Assembly (NCBI GenBank): GCA_038373885.1
Contig: JAWZYV010013274.1
Location: 682,001-746,000, forward strand
Direction of reading: 5' to 3'
Length of the DNA stretch: 64,000 nt
DNA from: Cheiracanthium punctorium
Lineage: Eukaryota > Arthropoda > Arachnida > Araneae > Cheiracanthiidae
The position numbers and the translations under genes are program-made. How positions within the stretch are numbered: the first letter of the stretch is position 1; each line of letters begins with the position of its first letter. The notes under the pieces were generated by a model. It was not told the DNA's origin, did not search any database, and worked only from the letters and a program-made list of their open reading frames with translations. Positions 46,080-58,263 of this stretch are shown here, in pieces.

Positions 46080-46974
46080 CTACATTTAAAAATTAAATTA
46101 CTGTACGCTTACGCTTTCTCTAAAATTTCATTAGCCGAAAAATTCTTTACACGCTTTTCCAAATTCCATTTCGTCAGAAATAAAAAGTAGCCCGGAATGT
46201 ATCAGTAAATCTAATAAATCAAACAAAAGTACTATTTTCACTTCTTCCGTGATAGTTTATGAAGCATTATCAAATATCATAAGGAGTTATAAAATATAAA
46301 GCAAACACTTTTTACTTCGTTAAAATAATAACTTTTTCGATACATCAAACGTAATTTAAAATCGTTCCGTTTTCACATTTTAACCATTTTCGACTTCAGT
46401 TTTCGAATGTAATGGGGAAAAAGTTTACCAGAATAACAAAAGCGAATTTCCTGATTTTCTTTGTCACGAACACAGCGTCGAATTTTAAATTCTTTTTACT
46501 AGTTCTGTAAAACAAATGATTTTTTTTTTATTAATTTATCATTCAATTCATGTAAGTATATTTATACCTATAGTATATTCCTGTAGTGTACAATAGGGAA
46601 ATATAATAAATTATATTTTATGCTACATATTTTACCATAAATAAGAATTAAACTTTTTTGCTGTACTACAGGGTTTTATAATTTTTTGTGAAATTGAAAA
46701 GTTTCTTTGATATACCTGACAAAATAAAATAGTAGTAGTAATAAAAATAATAAGAAGAGAAGAACATGTGTGATATCTTCAAGCAATTGTACAGAAATGA
46801 GAGATATTCAGATTTTCACTCATCGCTAAGTGTTTTCTATCACTTTATATAAATTAAAATGAGGTTATGAAGTTGTCTGCATATTTAAATTTACCTACAT
46901 TACAATTTTCCTTACAGACCATTTGTTTTATAGATTCAATCCTTTTCTTATCTCTAATAATAAGATCTCTTGTT
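46080..46974. other. Unrecognised A+T-rich sequence
   Basis: No feature supported. Confidence 0.4.
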
Positions 46975-47376
46975 AATTTTTTAAAAGTGAGTTTTTAAAA
47001 AATAACTAGAGGAGTTTTTTCATAGTGTTATGTTTTTCTCTACCTTATTTTGAACATGTTTTTAATTTACATTTCCCACTTATCTCAAATAAATAAAGAA
47101 TTAAAGCGTGTTTTCACCTCTTTGGAACACCCTGTATAGTGAACTTAAAACTTTCTAATTAGTGTATGGTACACATTTTAGTAATCGGGATTTTTTTGGT
47201 AGGGGTGTCGTATCCAAATTTAAAAAGTGTATTTTTTAATAAATTAACGAGAGGAATTTATCTTAACGTACTATTTCTTTGTGCCTCATTATGAGCTTTT
47301 CTTTTAATTTACACTGTCCACTTATCTCTAACAAATAAAGATTTAAAGCGTGTTAACATCTTTTTGTGGCGCCCAG
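46975..47376. mobile_element. Two consecutive right ends of family 3 long-TIR elements
   Basis: The segment ending GGAACACCCTG before TA at 47134, and the following one ending GCGCCCAG before TA at 47376, both match the right half of 23264-24201 (ATTTACAYT--CCACTTATCTC, AAATAAAGAWTTAAAGCGTG). The second includes the TAGTAATCGGG and GGGTGTCGTAT blocks. No left ends are present, so these are two truncated copies end to end. Confidence 0.65.
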
Positions 47377-47789
47377 TATAAATAAATATATACATATTGC
47401 GACTTGTCCACGTAGCAGAAAAGTTGTCTTTTCTGATCCAAATACATACTCAACAATTACCGTAAATGGATGTTAGGTAGCCGTAACTCGTATACACATT
47501 AAGGCGTAATGGAAAAGCACACCAAAGATAAGAACGGGCTCCATTTCCGCTGATTACCTCGCACAGGGGTGCATATTAGTGAGTACCAGTATTTCTAATG
47601 ATGGAATAAAAAATATTTTAAAAAAATGAAAAGAGGGTGTATGCGAAATAAAAAAGGGGAAAAACTATTTGGGGTGAAATGGAATAATATTTTAAGCCCA
47701 CCGATAAATTTTTAATATTTTTCACACTAAGTTTAATGATCACGTGGGATTACGGCTAATTATCTACTAGAAGGGTCTACGCCGTGAAG
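47377..47789. other. Unrecognised sequence
   Basis: No feature supported. Confidence 0.4.
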
Positions 47790-47970
47790 GGATGCCCTCC
47801 GTGGGAGACTTTCTAAGAGATCCTAGCCCATATTTACACGAAGACGTCGGAGAAAACCATGAAACACTCCGGCTAGGTCGACGGACGCGACCTGGGTGTG
47901 AACCAAGCACCTTCCGTCTTCCAGCTGAGAGCACAAATGCTCTCGCCCTAAATACGTATTATTATGTTAT
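47790..47970 (-). repeat. tRNA-type SINE with conserved-domain body
   Basis: On the minus strand a GCTCTCAGCTGGAAGACGGA segment and the B-box-like TTGGTTCACACCC give a tRNA-related head. The body, GTTTCATGGTTTTCTCCG followed by TAAATATGGGCTAGGAT, resembles the conserved phrase found after tRNA heads in many arthropod SINEs. The plus-strand 63-codon ORF here simply reads through it. Assignment rests on resemblance from memory. Confidence 0.5.
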
Positions 47971-48063
47971 TCATATGCCATGAAGCTAACTCAAAATGAC
48001 CTACGCTATAGACAGGTAAGTTTATTTCAAATTTAATATAATAATTTAATATAATAATAACGA

Positions 48064-48498
48064 GGTAACTACCTTTTACTATAGTTAAACTTCCCCTATA
48101 AGCAGCATCATGTAGCTTAAGTGGGTTTTCGCCAATAAATTTGGCACTGTACACGAAATGTACTCAAGTAACATTTTTAAGAGTTTAGTTCAAAAACATG
48201 TCCACTAGGTAGCACTTTGTTTGGTGAATTCAAAACTCAAAAAATGGCCAAAAGTTGGAACTAAATGATGTCGTTGTCTGTATATTTGAATTATAAATTT
48301 CAGTTGCTAAATTTGTTGTGTTTTCATGCAAAGAGCCACCTATTGGCCATTTTTTGAACCTTTTTTTTTGGAAATTACTTGAGTACATCTCAAGCATAGT
48401 CTATGTACGAAATGTGCGAAATGTGGTTATAATCTATTCACTGTTTTTAGCTGTAGAACCCTGTATATAGGGAAAGTTTAATTATAACCACCCTACCA
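48064..48498. mobile_element. Fold-back element, about 435 bp
   Basis: The left arm holds TATAGTTAAACTTCCCCTAT; the right arm read inward holds TATAATTAAACTTTCCCTAT. Inner blocks also pair (ACGAAATGTACTCAAGTAA with its partner; TTCAAAAACATGTCCACTAG with a TTCAAAAAATGGCCAATAGG partner). Nearly the whole element folds on itself. The target duplication is not clear. Confidence 0.6.
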
Positions 48499-49078
48499 TA
48501 CGCGAAGAGGATTTATAACACTACGCGATCCTCCAAAAAAGTTGAATGTAGCGGTTGCAGCTTATTTACGAAGAATCAAATAAATTACTTCTCGCGTTCA
48601 AAATACTTCATTTGCATAAATTCAGAATTATACAAGTCTCATTAAGTATGAGAATGTAAAATAGAAGAAACAATGCCAAGTTACAAGTTTTGCGCTCCGC
48701 AATTATTTCAAAATCATCAGTGAAGTTATTTGTCTTGGAAGAATTTTGTTGCATTAAGAAAACCGCTTTCTGGAATCGCATGTTATTTCTCATGTTTTTT
48801 ATTAGTATTCATCTAATCCATTCTTCATGTTTCCGAACGCAATCTAATGGAGGGGGTTTAAGGATCATTTTCGAAGGCTCGACGCCTGTCTTGACCGACA
48901 GATTTTACGTCTATTAGGGGTGGCCAAATGGTCCATGAGCAAAACTTGGTGTATTGAATCTTTGTGCCTACTTATTGTTTTGAGACCAATTTCAGACTTT
49001 TTAAATAGTTTTGTTCCAGGAAATATTCTATTTCTTATAATTTATGATGATGCCACACGTCAAAAGGAAGCATTTGTA
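48499..49078. other. Unrecognised sequence
   Basis: Overlapping short ORFs on both strands (48608-48793, 48690-48917) have no recognisable features. Confidence 0.4.
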
Positions 49079-49290
49079 CACTCTTAAAAATTTAGTGCAA
49101 CATTTCACCAAAATGAGGTACTAGAAAAGTTGGCTCCAAAAGGTGGTGAAATGTAGTACCAACATTTGGTACTTGACCAAAGTATGGTTAAACCTGAGCA
49201 CCAAATGTTGGAATAAGGTTTCGCCATCTCATGGATCCAACTTTTTAGTAGAATGTTTTGGTGAAATGTCGCATTAAATTTTTAAGAGTG
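49079..49290. mobile_element. Fold-back MITE, family 4 copy 1, 212 bp
   Basis: Ends CACTCTTAAAAATTTAGTG and its reverse complement, TA on both sides, and the arms pair through almost to the centre (CAACATTTGGT against ACCAAATGTTG). A second copy is at 53999-54211. Confidence 0.8.
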
Positions 49291-49989
49291 TACGCTCCAA
49301 AATACATTTTCATTAAAAATCGAACCGTCTTTGATCAATTATCAGATAAACATTCGAAAAATTAATTCTATAATCCTCTTCCTCAAAATAATTTCAATGT
49401 AATGTTTGCACATCTTTACTCCTCCTCCAACAAACTAAAGCTTGAGCGTATTCATATTTTAAAATTATTCCCATATATATATAACGTAAGTTAAAGATTT
49501 GCTTGAGTTGTATGGCGCATCCGTAGCCGTCTGTGAAAAAAAAATGGCAAGTGATAAGCAAAAAGTTGGCCACTCCTCCTCCTAAATCGTTCCAATCGCA
49601 AACCGAAATTTAAGCTTATTGAAGTTTACTTCATTGCTTCGATTTGATTTGTTGATATTGCAAAGCTGAATTTAGCTAGTGATTATTAGCTATGAGCGAG
49701 ACAGTATTAGACAATTTAATAAATTAAAGGCACATTCAAATTTCTTACGTCTATATTTATCAAAACATGGAAATATTTTAAAATTTTTAACGTTTAGTTT
49801 TTGGTTTATTTAATATACGTGCTAATTGTAAGCAAACATATTCAAATGTTGTTTTACTATATTTTTAATAAACAATAAATGCATTCATTGCATGTGTGAA
49901 CAGTGACCTCACTACAAATTACTGTTGGTATTATTTGATCTTTATTGATAAGTTGTGTTCAATAAAACTGGCATCTTCTCTTACAAATA
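49291..49989. other. Unrecognised A+T-rich sequence
   Basis: No feature supported. Confidence 0.4.
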
Positions 49990-50810
49990 CAGGGTTATCC
50001 AAATTAAACTTCCCCAACTCAGAGGCCTGTGCAGGATGTTGTACGGGTCATAATGTGGTGAAATTTTGAAAACATACACTTCAGATCACGCGCTCGTGAT
50101 TTATTAAAAAAAAAAATTATTAGTACAAGAAGTCTCCGATAGGGGGCGCTTTAACACTAGCAATTTGCATATTGCAACAACGTGATTTGCAGAAATAAAG
50201 CTCTTCTGCGCAACGTATCCAAAAGACGAGCCCTACAAAAGTGGAAGACAGGCGCTGCACAGGCAGTTGTTTTCAGCTCGCTGATGCACAATGACAACTT
50301 TGAAAGACAAAGCTCTGTTAGTGAAACTTTTCTACCAGAATGACGTGAACTCCTGTGCTGCGATAAGAGCATTCCGTCGGCTGAAGAACTTACGCCGAGG
50401 ACCAATGACACCACGCGCTTTACGAGACATGATGAAGTTCGAAAGAACCGGACAGCTGGGAATTTTACCAGGTAGAGGACGATATGTTGTGGATTCTGCA
50501 CGCGTACAAGACGTTGCTTTGGTGGTCGTGGACGCTACTAGCCAATCGCCACATGGTGTTGTAAGAGCGCCAACTGTTTCTCGTGCTGTTGATACGTCCT
50601 ATTCGACCACGGCACATATACAGAATATCTGTAGAACGTCTTGTTGATCTGCAGCACCACCTATCGGCAACGTCTTGTACTAATATTTTTTAAAAATAAA
50701 TCAGGAGCGCGTGATCTGAAGTGTTTTTTTTCAAAATTTCATCACATTACGACCCCTACAAAACCCTGCACATCCCTCTGAGTTGGGAAAGTTTAATTTG
50801 GACAACCCTG
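49990..50810 (+). mobile_element. Tc1/mariner-related element, 821 bp, about 160-bp TIRs
   Basis: Flanked by TA (49988-49989 and 50811-50812). The left arm starts CAGGGTTATCCAAATTAAAC and the right arm read inward starts CAGGGTTGTCCAAATTAAAC. They match for about 160 bp, including CACTTCAGATCACGCGCTC and AGTACAAGA-GT--CCGATAG. Between the arms lies only the helix-turn-helix portion of a transposase (50291-50647). It is an internal deletion derivative of a longer element. Confidence 0.9.
50291..50647 (+). pseudogene. DUF4817-type helix-turn-helix fragment of a transposase
   Basis: The 118-residue ORF begins MTTLKDKALLVKLFYQNDVN and continues with AIRAFRRLKNLRRGPMTPRA, MMKFERTGQLGILPGRGR and, less well, SPHGVVRAPTVSRAVD. 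This is the DNA-binding domain (DUF4817 type) found at the N-terminus of a Tc1-related transposase group in insects and arachnids, where RRGPLTP, FE-TGSLG and GRGR are the usual landmarks. The family protein continues into a DDE domain of more than 200 residues, which is missing here because the right TIR follows at once. The last 30 residues diverge, suggesting a frameshift. It may bind the TIRs if expressed but cannot cut. Confidence 0.75.
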
Positions 50811-50812
50811 TA

Positions 50813-53800
50813 CATTACATGACTTCTTAACCAGTTTTTTCTGCGCTAAAATATATTTATATCTATGTATTAATATTTCTTCTATTTATTTTAGAAAAAG
50901 GTAATTTATTTATACAAATAGTATTTTCATCAGTCACAATTATACATAACAATTAAGTTATTTTTTTATAGGAACAGGACATTTAACTCTCGAGTAAAAT
51001 GTTTCCAAACTTTACATCTTTAAAACTAGTTTTAAGATACAAAAGCAAAAGGTACGTTTAAAATCAATATTCTTTACTTTACTTGCAGTTAGTTCAATGT
51101 TTATGCGCTTTTTTTCTTTGAGTAGCAAGAGAAGAGTTCGGAACAAAATCAATAAAAGGCAGTTACATCAGATGATGTTGACAGTTTAATAAAGCACGTT
51201 TTCTTCACAGTCATTTTGACAGTTAGAAAGAGAACAAAATGATTTTGCGCAAGCTTATAGAATATGCCTCGGGAAAAAAGGAGGTCTCCGACGATACCTT
51301 TTGCATTTCTTTTACGGTTGCTTTTCTCAGTAAATAAGCCTTTAAATGATCTCCTCTTTTAATTATTATTTTCCTTCAGGTAAATGTCGCAAATACAAGG
51401 GTGTTCTTTACTTTATCCTGCGCCATTTGATTGACAAAAACACTTCTCTGTAATGTATTTAGATAATTAAAATTTTGCTTTTTTTTCCTTTTTTACGATA
51501 AATAATAGTACAAGCTAAAATCAATTGTTAATATTTAAATTATCCTTTAAGTTTTGAGAAGGTTTCAAGAAGAAATCAAAATTTTCATTCTCAGCGTGAA
51601 CTTAAATGAAATAATATACATGTTGATACTTTTATTTATAGTAATAATGCGTAAACATAAATTAAGTAAAGTTTTATTTAATGTTATATTGGGATCATTT
51701 TCTTTTTTATTACCGCCATATTTCTAACACAAACTTTGTTTGTTTTTGATTTATTAGTTTCGCACTCATTAAAATTTTGCAATTTATTTTAATAGTAGAA
51801 AAAAAATATGAATTTAAAAATATATTGTGTTTATAATTCTTTTAGATTATTGATAATGTGTTATAGTATTGCAGAAGTGTGTGATTTTTTATATTTACTC
51901 TTGGGATAATTATTTTTTTTTTCTAAATTTGACGTACATTCTTTAAATAAATGCAATATAATGAGTTTTTATTTCACGCTGATTTGAACGTTTCTTTGTC
52001 CATAAGAGCATGGTTATTAAATAAATACAATTTACTTTATAAAAATATTCTATCCACCTATAAATATATCTTTCCTCTGAAATCTTTAAAAGGAAAAAAA
52101 ATGTAATAGGCTTTTCTACACTGCATGTATCATTCTTTCATCAAAAGTCGACTTATTTATTTCTACTAGTGTAAAAAAGGGGAAAAAATACAGGAAGATA
52201 TATTTGACTTATTACAAATGACAAAATGCCTGATTTTCATACAACATGGGGAAATGTACTTACAACATCTCACGGAAAGGGGCCTAGGTAAAGCGGGAAA
52301 AAATAAAAATCCAAAACAACAGATTTCTATTCCTTTCCGTCTCACAGTTATTTAAAACAAGAAATCCATTTTTAAATTTGCAATCGCTTTGTTGCTCTGC
52401 CTTTGATCCATTTGTATGCATTACTGAACTTGCTTTAAGAATTACGTCTAGAAAAGTTGAAATTTTGGAGTATTTATTCGTTGTCCAGAAGAGAGAGCGA
52501 AGCAAAACTAGTTCTAGATTGGGAAATCAGCGGTTAGTTACATTTCTGTCATAAATGTACTCCTGCCGTTCTACTGTCATAACTGAAACAAAGATAGTAA
52601 ATTAAACATACCTGAGCACACATTACCTGGAACCAAAGGTACGATTTACACGTTTAGGATCATAGGGTACAAGTACTTTCGGGGACCCATGCACAGAAAT
52701 TTCGTTTAGAAAATTATTCTAATAAAACTAATTAGTTTATCTCAAATCACTTATAAATAGACATTATTACCTCAACTCGTGGTTTTCCGATTGGCAGGGA
52801 GTTTGCATCAAAGGCCTCAAGTCCAAATTGAGGCTGATGAAAGACCACTTTGTACATGCTATGAAAACTTTAAATCTGTCATGCTGTAAGGTATGTCGCT
52901 AGGTAGGTCGGTAAATGGAAGAAAATCCGTCTGTTTGTGATCTGAATTGTGGGTAACAGCTAAAATCACGATCTTGAAGGCCCACAAATTGACGTCAATA
53001 ACTTAAAAAAAATCCATTAGAGCTAAGCTGTCTGTCTTTATAATAGGACAGTGTTTCTCAATTGTAAAAAGTATTTTGATTTGCACGACAGTCAGATTTA
53101 GTCACTTTACATGGATGAATTGACATATATCAGTGGAGAAGCACAGTCTTTTGCTTTTATTAGATTTTTAAAGATAAAAAAGGATTTAGTTAGTTTTTTT
53201 TTTTTTTTTTTAAAAACACGAAATTTCAGAAGCACGGAGGCAAGAAAAGACATATTTGAACTTGGAAACAAATATTTTAAGCATTGAATTAACGTAGTGA
53301 AATTTATTTGTGTTTGATGACATGAGAACTTATTAATGTTGGTAAAAAAAGTACTGTCTTATGTATCAGGAAAAGCCAAATATTATAATCATCTACTTCA
53401 CGATTCACAGGGAATATCCTGATATAAAATCTTTAAATCTAGCAATGATGATTGTTATGAACCAAGTGATCCAAATGGTCAATTTCACCAAGAGCTTTTA
53501 AAGATCGAAGTTTCTTAAAAATATGCAGCGCAGTGGTTTCCAACCACAAAACTCTAGTATACTGATGTACGTTGGTTTTCAAAAGGAAAGGTTTGGAAAC
53601 GATTTATACACTTAAAAGTATGTGATTATTTTCTTCGAAGTTGAAAAATGAGATCTGTTGAACTTTCTCTTCAAGATAAGACTTGATGGCTTAAAAATTC
53701 AATTTCTCGCTCTCGTTCGAAAATCTGAACTTTCTATTTTAAGTCTTCAGTGTCCATTCGAGAATATCGTCACTTCGACATCAAAACTTTTAATTTAGAG

Positions 53801-53998
53801 AAAAAATGAATACTATGGAAATTCGAAATGTCAAAAGTAAATTGTAATTGATTACCGGGTGTCAGTGTATGCCAAGGAACTAATAAAGTGCAAAAGAAAT
53901 TATAAGCAACAATGTGTGGCAACAAGCGATTCAAACCTCACTGAGAAGCTACTTTACTTCTTTTTCTTGAATATGAACGCTGAATGATCCAGATTGTA
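50813..53998. other. Gene-free A+T-rich 3.2 kb
   Basis: Scanned on both strands with no coding, RNA, TIR or tandem signal. A T-run lies at about 53192-53211. Confidence 0.45.
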
Positions 53999-54211
53999 CA
54001 CTCTTAAAAATTTGATGCTGCATATCATCAAAACATGGCTCAAGAAAAGTTGGCTCATTAAGATGGTGAAAACTTACTCCAACATTTGGTGCTCACGTTT
54101 AACCATACTTTAGTGAAGCACCGAATGTTGGAACAAGGTTTCACCATTTTATGGAGTCAAAATGTTTCGTAGCATGTTTTGGTGAAACTTTGCACTGAAA
54201 TTTTAATTGTG
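53999..54211. mobile_element. Fold-back MITE, family 4 copy 2, 213 bp
   Basis: Same structure and length as 49079-49290: starts CACTCTTAAAAATTTGATG, central CCAACATTTGGTGCTCA facing GCACCGAATGTTGG, TA on both sides. The right end has decayed to AATTGTG. Confidence 0.75.
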
Positions 54212-54715
54212 TAATCTGTTAGACACCAAATTTAAGAAAAACAGAAAAAGACCAGTTAATTAATTTCATGATAATGATGACTGCATGAAATTGGAAAAAA
54301 TTGGTCACTATAGACAGGTGGTCTCTTTACTAAGGTGGTCACTTTAGAAGATTACACTTATTATATCTGTTTAAGGAGTCACATTTTCTTTCATGGTAAC
54401 TACTCCAGGATGAAAAGTAAGAATATGAGATCTGTATAAAATTAAAATATTCTTGTTTCTTTTTCCCTTTGTAAAACTGTAAAGTTTGTCTAGAAAAAAT
54501 TCTAAGATTAAATTTGCTATTACATAAATTACTGTTGCTTGAAATTTACAAAGAAAGTTAAAATTATTTATAAAATCGGGTCATGATTAAATTTATACAC
54601 TGCAATTTTATAAAATGTAAATTAATTTCCAATATGAAATTTGTTTTCTTAATGAACTTTATGGTTTAACAGTCTACTTTTAATTTACTTTTAGGTTAAC
54701 TTTATAAATTCTTCA
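54212..54715. other. Short GGTC-rich motif cluster in unrecognised sequence
   Basis: At 54303-54350 GGTCACTATAGACAGGTGGTC is followed by two further GGT-GTC-CTTTA variants. Similar phrases occur in arthropod repeats, but I cannot name one. The rest is unrecognised. Confidence 0.35.
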
Positions 54716-55780
54716 TTGTGTTTCAAAATTATTGTTGTTCTTGCAAAAATTATTTTCAAACACAATAAAGGATTTGCGATTCGAAAATTCCTAATCGTAA
54801 TAAACACTGGTAATTTCCAAATCCCCTGCAATTTCAGTGCTCTAGTAATTTTTTTAATTAGCTTACATCGTTCTGATGCGACGATAATTTTACTTCTCAT
54901 TAATTTGTAGCTCATTTGCGAATACACGTAAAGGACACACAAGACAAAAGAGATCCTTAGTCTATTGGGAGCAATTGCTTGAAGCCTAGATGAAGTCTGA
55001 AGAACAGACTATTCTGTGACAAAACCTAATTGATATAGAATTAATGCGGTACAAAATGGCCTTTCTTTTTCCATGTAAACTAATTTATTGAGTATGCCTT
55101 ATTCAAAGCTTTCCAACTTTCACAGTTGCAAAAGTTTTCCGGTGTATTTAGAAGTATATGTTTCAGTTACTTAGCAGTATTGTGTGACTGGAAAAAAAAG
55201 TCATTTGCGTTGTAAAACATTTCTAATTGGATGCATTTTAAATGAATTATCTCAATAGCATTTTCAGTCAAACCTAATGTGTTATTACGTTTGAAAATAT
55301 TTTTTGTAGATATTTTCGTAAATCTATTAAGAAATTTCAGATCGCCTGCAATTTTAGGGTTTTATATTTTATTATTATTATTATTATTATTAACTGTTCG
55401 TTGGGATGCAATGATAATTTTACTTTTCATTAATTTGTAGCTTATTTGTGAAGGCACTTAAAAACACACAAGGCAAAGAAATCTTTAGTCTATGGGAACC
55501 AATTGTTTGAAGTCTGAAGAACAGACTGCTCTCTGACAAAACCTAATTGATATAGAATTAATGCTTCCCAAAATGGTCTTTCTTTTTCCTCGTAAACTAG
55601 TTAATTGAGTATTCTTTATTCAAAGCTTGACAGCATTCGCGGTTGCAAAAGGTTTCCATTATATTTAGGAGTATGTTCAATAACTGTCTCAGTTACTTAG
55701 CAGTATTGTGTGACTGAAAAAAAATGCCAGCTGGGTTGTGAAACATTTCTAATTCAACGTATTTTAAAAGAACTCAAATC
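54716..55780. repeat. Two-copy tandem duplication, 530-bp offset
   Basis: 54716-55245 and 55250-55780 align along most of their length, with matching blocks at 54885 and 55415 (AATTTTACTTYTCATTAATT), and then GAAGAACAGACT, CAAAACCTAATTGATATAGA and TTAGCAGTATTGTGTGACTG. An (ATT)n run at about 55371-55391 occurs only in the second copy. Neither copy has a credible ORF. Confidence 0.8.
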
Positions 55781-56249
55781 TAATGGATTATATTTATTCT
55801 ACGAAGGATATTAAATGATAATTTTTCAACATTCTTTCTGATTATTCTAATTTCGGCTTCTTCTTCAAAGATCCCGAAATCAAAACTCCATAGTAAAATA
55901 TCCAAACATTTTAAAACTTAGGCATTACTTCCCCTCCCCTCCTATAAAGATAAACTAGCGATCTTACTTACATCTTGCACTTCGTTCAGAAATCACAATA
56001 CTTGGCGTTTATACCTCCCATGAAATACAGACCAGACTATATCAACAACTTTAATATATTTTTAGAGCACAGACATTCAAACTTAGCACCCGAAATTTCA
56101 GATAAAACTTTTCTTCCACAGCTTCCCATCCCTGGCTTCAGGCATATTAAGAAGAAAAATCAGCTTCCTCTGTAATATTTTGGTTACGATGGTTTAAATC
56201 TTATTCAAACAGCATGTGAGTTCTTTTTATTTCTATTTTTCTTCTCTAC

Positions 56250-56417
56250 CAGCTGAACTGGATTCAAGTTTCTTTTCCTGCTCATGTTCAGCGATTGCTT
56301 TCATGTTTTTCAATGAGTTGTTCCTTTTTTCCTGGCTGTGCTGTTGCTTCTTCATTCGCCTTTTTTGCATGATAAGTTCATTTTTGACGATCGAAAGGAA
56401 ATAGAGCTCCATTTTAG
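56250..56417 (-). pseudogene. Exon-like segment, copy 1 (open)
   Basis: On the minus strand a pyrimidine-rich tract and AG precede 168 bases that stay open in one frame and end at CAGCTG followed by GTAGAG, a fair donor. The translated piece starts near KMELYFLSIVKNELIMQKRR and includes NNSLKNMKAIAEHEQEKK; it is strongly charged and could be helical. Both boundaries are phase 1, so the segment could be added or skipped without shifting frame. I do not recognise the protein, and no flanking exons are identified. It may be a true exon, a relic, or part of a transposon. Confidence 0.4.
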
Positions 56418-57002
56418 CTCTCAAAGAAAAAAAAAGAAAGTCGGTTTTTCAAAGTCACGTAGCTTTCTTTCGGTTCTGCTTGTTTATGCTTTGGTAAAAG
56501 GTAAGAGAACAATTGGCATTCTTCGGGGGAAAAAAATCAGAAGTATTCTGTGATAGTAAATAAAATTTGTATTGTGTTTATCGGTTTAAAATACCTGAAG
56601 TTTCATCGCTAAAATTTTAAAGGAAAGTTTTTTTAACTTAAGCTTTTTAGTTGTTGTTTCAGAATTTAAAAAATGAGGAGAGGCTGAAAATATGGTAATA
56701 CTATGTAAATAATCTGTTTTTAATATACATTGTCAGCGTGATTTCGTAGCAAAAATTAGTCTATGGAAAATTTAAAAGATAAATCCGATTTTTCATTTTC
56801 GGCAATAGTTGTTTATTGTGCTAAATAGTAAGTGTACCGAATTTCGTTCAGCTACGATGAACAATCTACGCTCCTATAGCAAACACACTAACAGATGGGT
56901 GGAAAGAGAAATAGAGGGGAGAGAGATACTAAATACGCATGTAACAATAATGCATAAACTGAGTTACAGAATCGGTTAATAAATTTAAAACAATAATAAT
57001 TG

Positions 57003-57806
57003 TACCTTTTGATGGCGAAATTGAGGCCATTCGCATGTCTCTGTCTCAACTACTCTGCCACTTGGAGCACTTTTCAAAGGTAGTCACTTTATCAGACTCG
57101 AAAGTCGACCAGCTGGCAATTAACTCTTTTAAAACCCCATATTCGATAGCCATTAGTTATTGCCAATCGCTCCCAAGGTCTTTGTCTAACAAAAATAAAA
57201 CTATTTGCCTACAGTGGATTCCAGCCCTCTGCGGATTGGAAAGAAATGAAACGGCTGACTTGCTAGCTAAAAAAGGTGCAATGATCGCCCAAACTGCCAA
57301 TGATGAGCTACCTTTCCACAATGTCAAGTCAGTTATTCAGTCAATTTTTAAGAAAAAAAGGAAAACAGAATTATTAGACAGGAATTCGCATAAACCTTGG
57401 TGGAACATTATCCAGCAAATATCTGACTTGCCAAGAATGAGAACCGTGGTCGAATTCCGCCTTTATGACTGCCTGGGCATAGCTGCCTTGCTAGGCATTT
57501 ACATCGAATAAATATACTTAGTGACCCATGCTGCCTGCTCTGCAATTAACAAGAGCCGTTGGACTGTACTCACCTTGCTCGCTGCCCTGCGCTGTTCACA
57601 AAGAGTTTGTGGGAGCGAACCTGGGAAGCTAGGCACAAAATGGGCTCATTGACTATTTCTTCATCTGACTTCGATCACATACATTTTTTTTTTCTTTTTC
57701 CTGCTCTTTTTGTATTTCTCAATTTTTTTGTTAATTTTTGTACTTGTGTCAGATTTGTCCGTATTGCCCCCCATTGGAAATAAATAAATATAAATAAATA
57801 AATAAA
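57003..57806 (+). mobile_element. 5'-truncated non-LTR retrotransposon (RNase H plus zinc-knuckle tail)
   Basis: Coding begins abruptly at FDGEIEAIR, inside an RNase H domain. The ORF at 57035-57511 (158 aa) then carries SDSKVDQLAI and WIPALCGLERNETADLLAKK, matching RNase H metal-binding residues E, D and D. The first Asp motif is lost with the truncation, and the conserved His before CG (usual WIPAHCG) is Leu. After a frameshift near 57490, the CCHC-like HLARCPAL tail follows. A TAAA-type tail (about 57778-57806) ends the element. This domain order belongs to I/Jockey-related lineages with RNase H. Reverse transcriptase is absent. Confidence 0.8.
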
Positions 57807-57835
57807 TTATAAAAATACATACTGTTTGAGAAAGT

Positions 57836-58263
57836 ATGGAACGCATTTTTCACATTTCATGGATTTTGCCATTTCTGAAGAATTGTTCCTGCAGTCCGTT
57901 GCATGTTGGATTCCTCCAGATCAACACTAAGAGCAATTATCCCGTTCCTTCGAGCAGGAAAGAAGCATACATTACAAATTTATGGCAGGGTGAAATATTT
58001 ATTGAGAACAATGTCTCGCATGATGTACCATATTCCAGAACTTTCGGAGTTATGAGACGGGGCATGTATCAATGATTTGTCGTGACGTTGTCACCAACAG
58101 TGCCACGATTCCAGCTGTGGAGGACCTTCTACTGCAGAATCGTCGGAGTCCCATCTGTGAAATTTCTGTCGGAAAAAAATGTGTGAGCGGTCAAAAGTAC
58201 ACATGTGATGTAGGACACTGTAAAGAGTGGACCCGCCAGCAAACCAGAAGTTTCTACATTTAA
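57836..58263 (+). other. Two adjacent unrecognised ORFs
   Basis: ORFs of 79 aa (57836-58075) and 63 aa (58072-58263) overlap by 4 bp and are less A+T-rich than their neighbours. The second has a Cys-containing end, CEISVGKKCVSGQKYTC followed by another Cys. No signal peptide, homology or splice context is evident. They could be remnants of one reading frame of an unknown transposon. I do not claim a gene. Confidence 0.25.

Noticed and set aside
54691..54942. Overlapping ORFs on both strands
   Set aside because: The DNA here is nearly palindromic, which opens both strands by chance; no conserved motif is seen.
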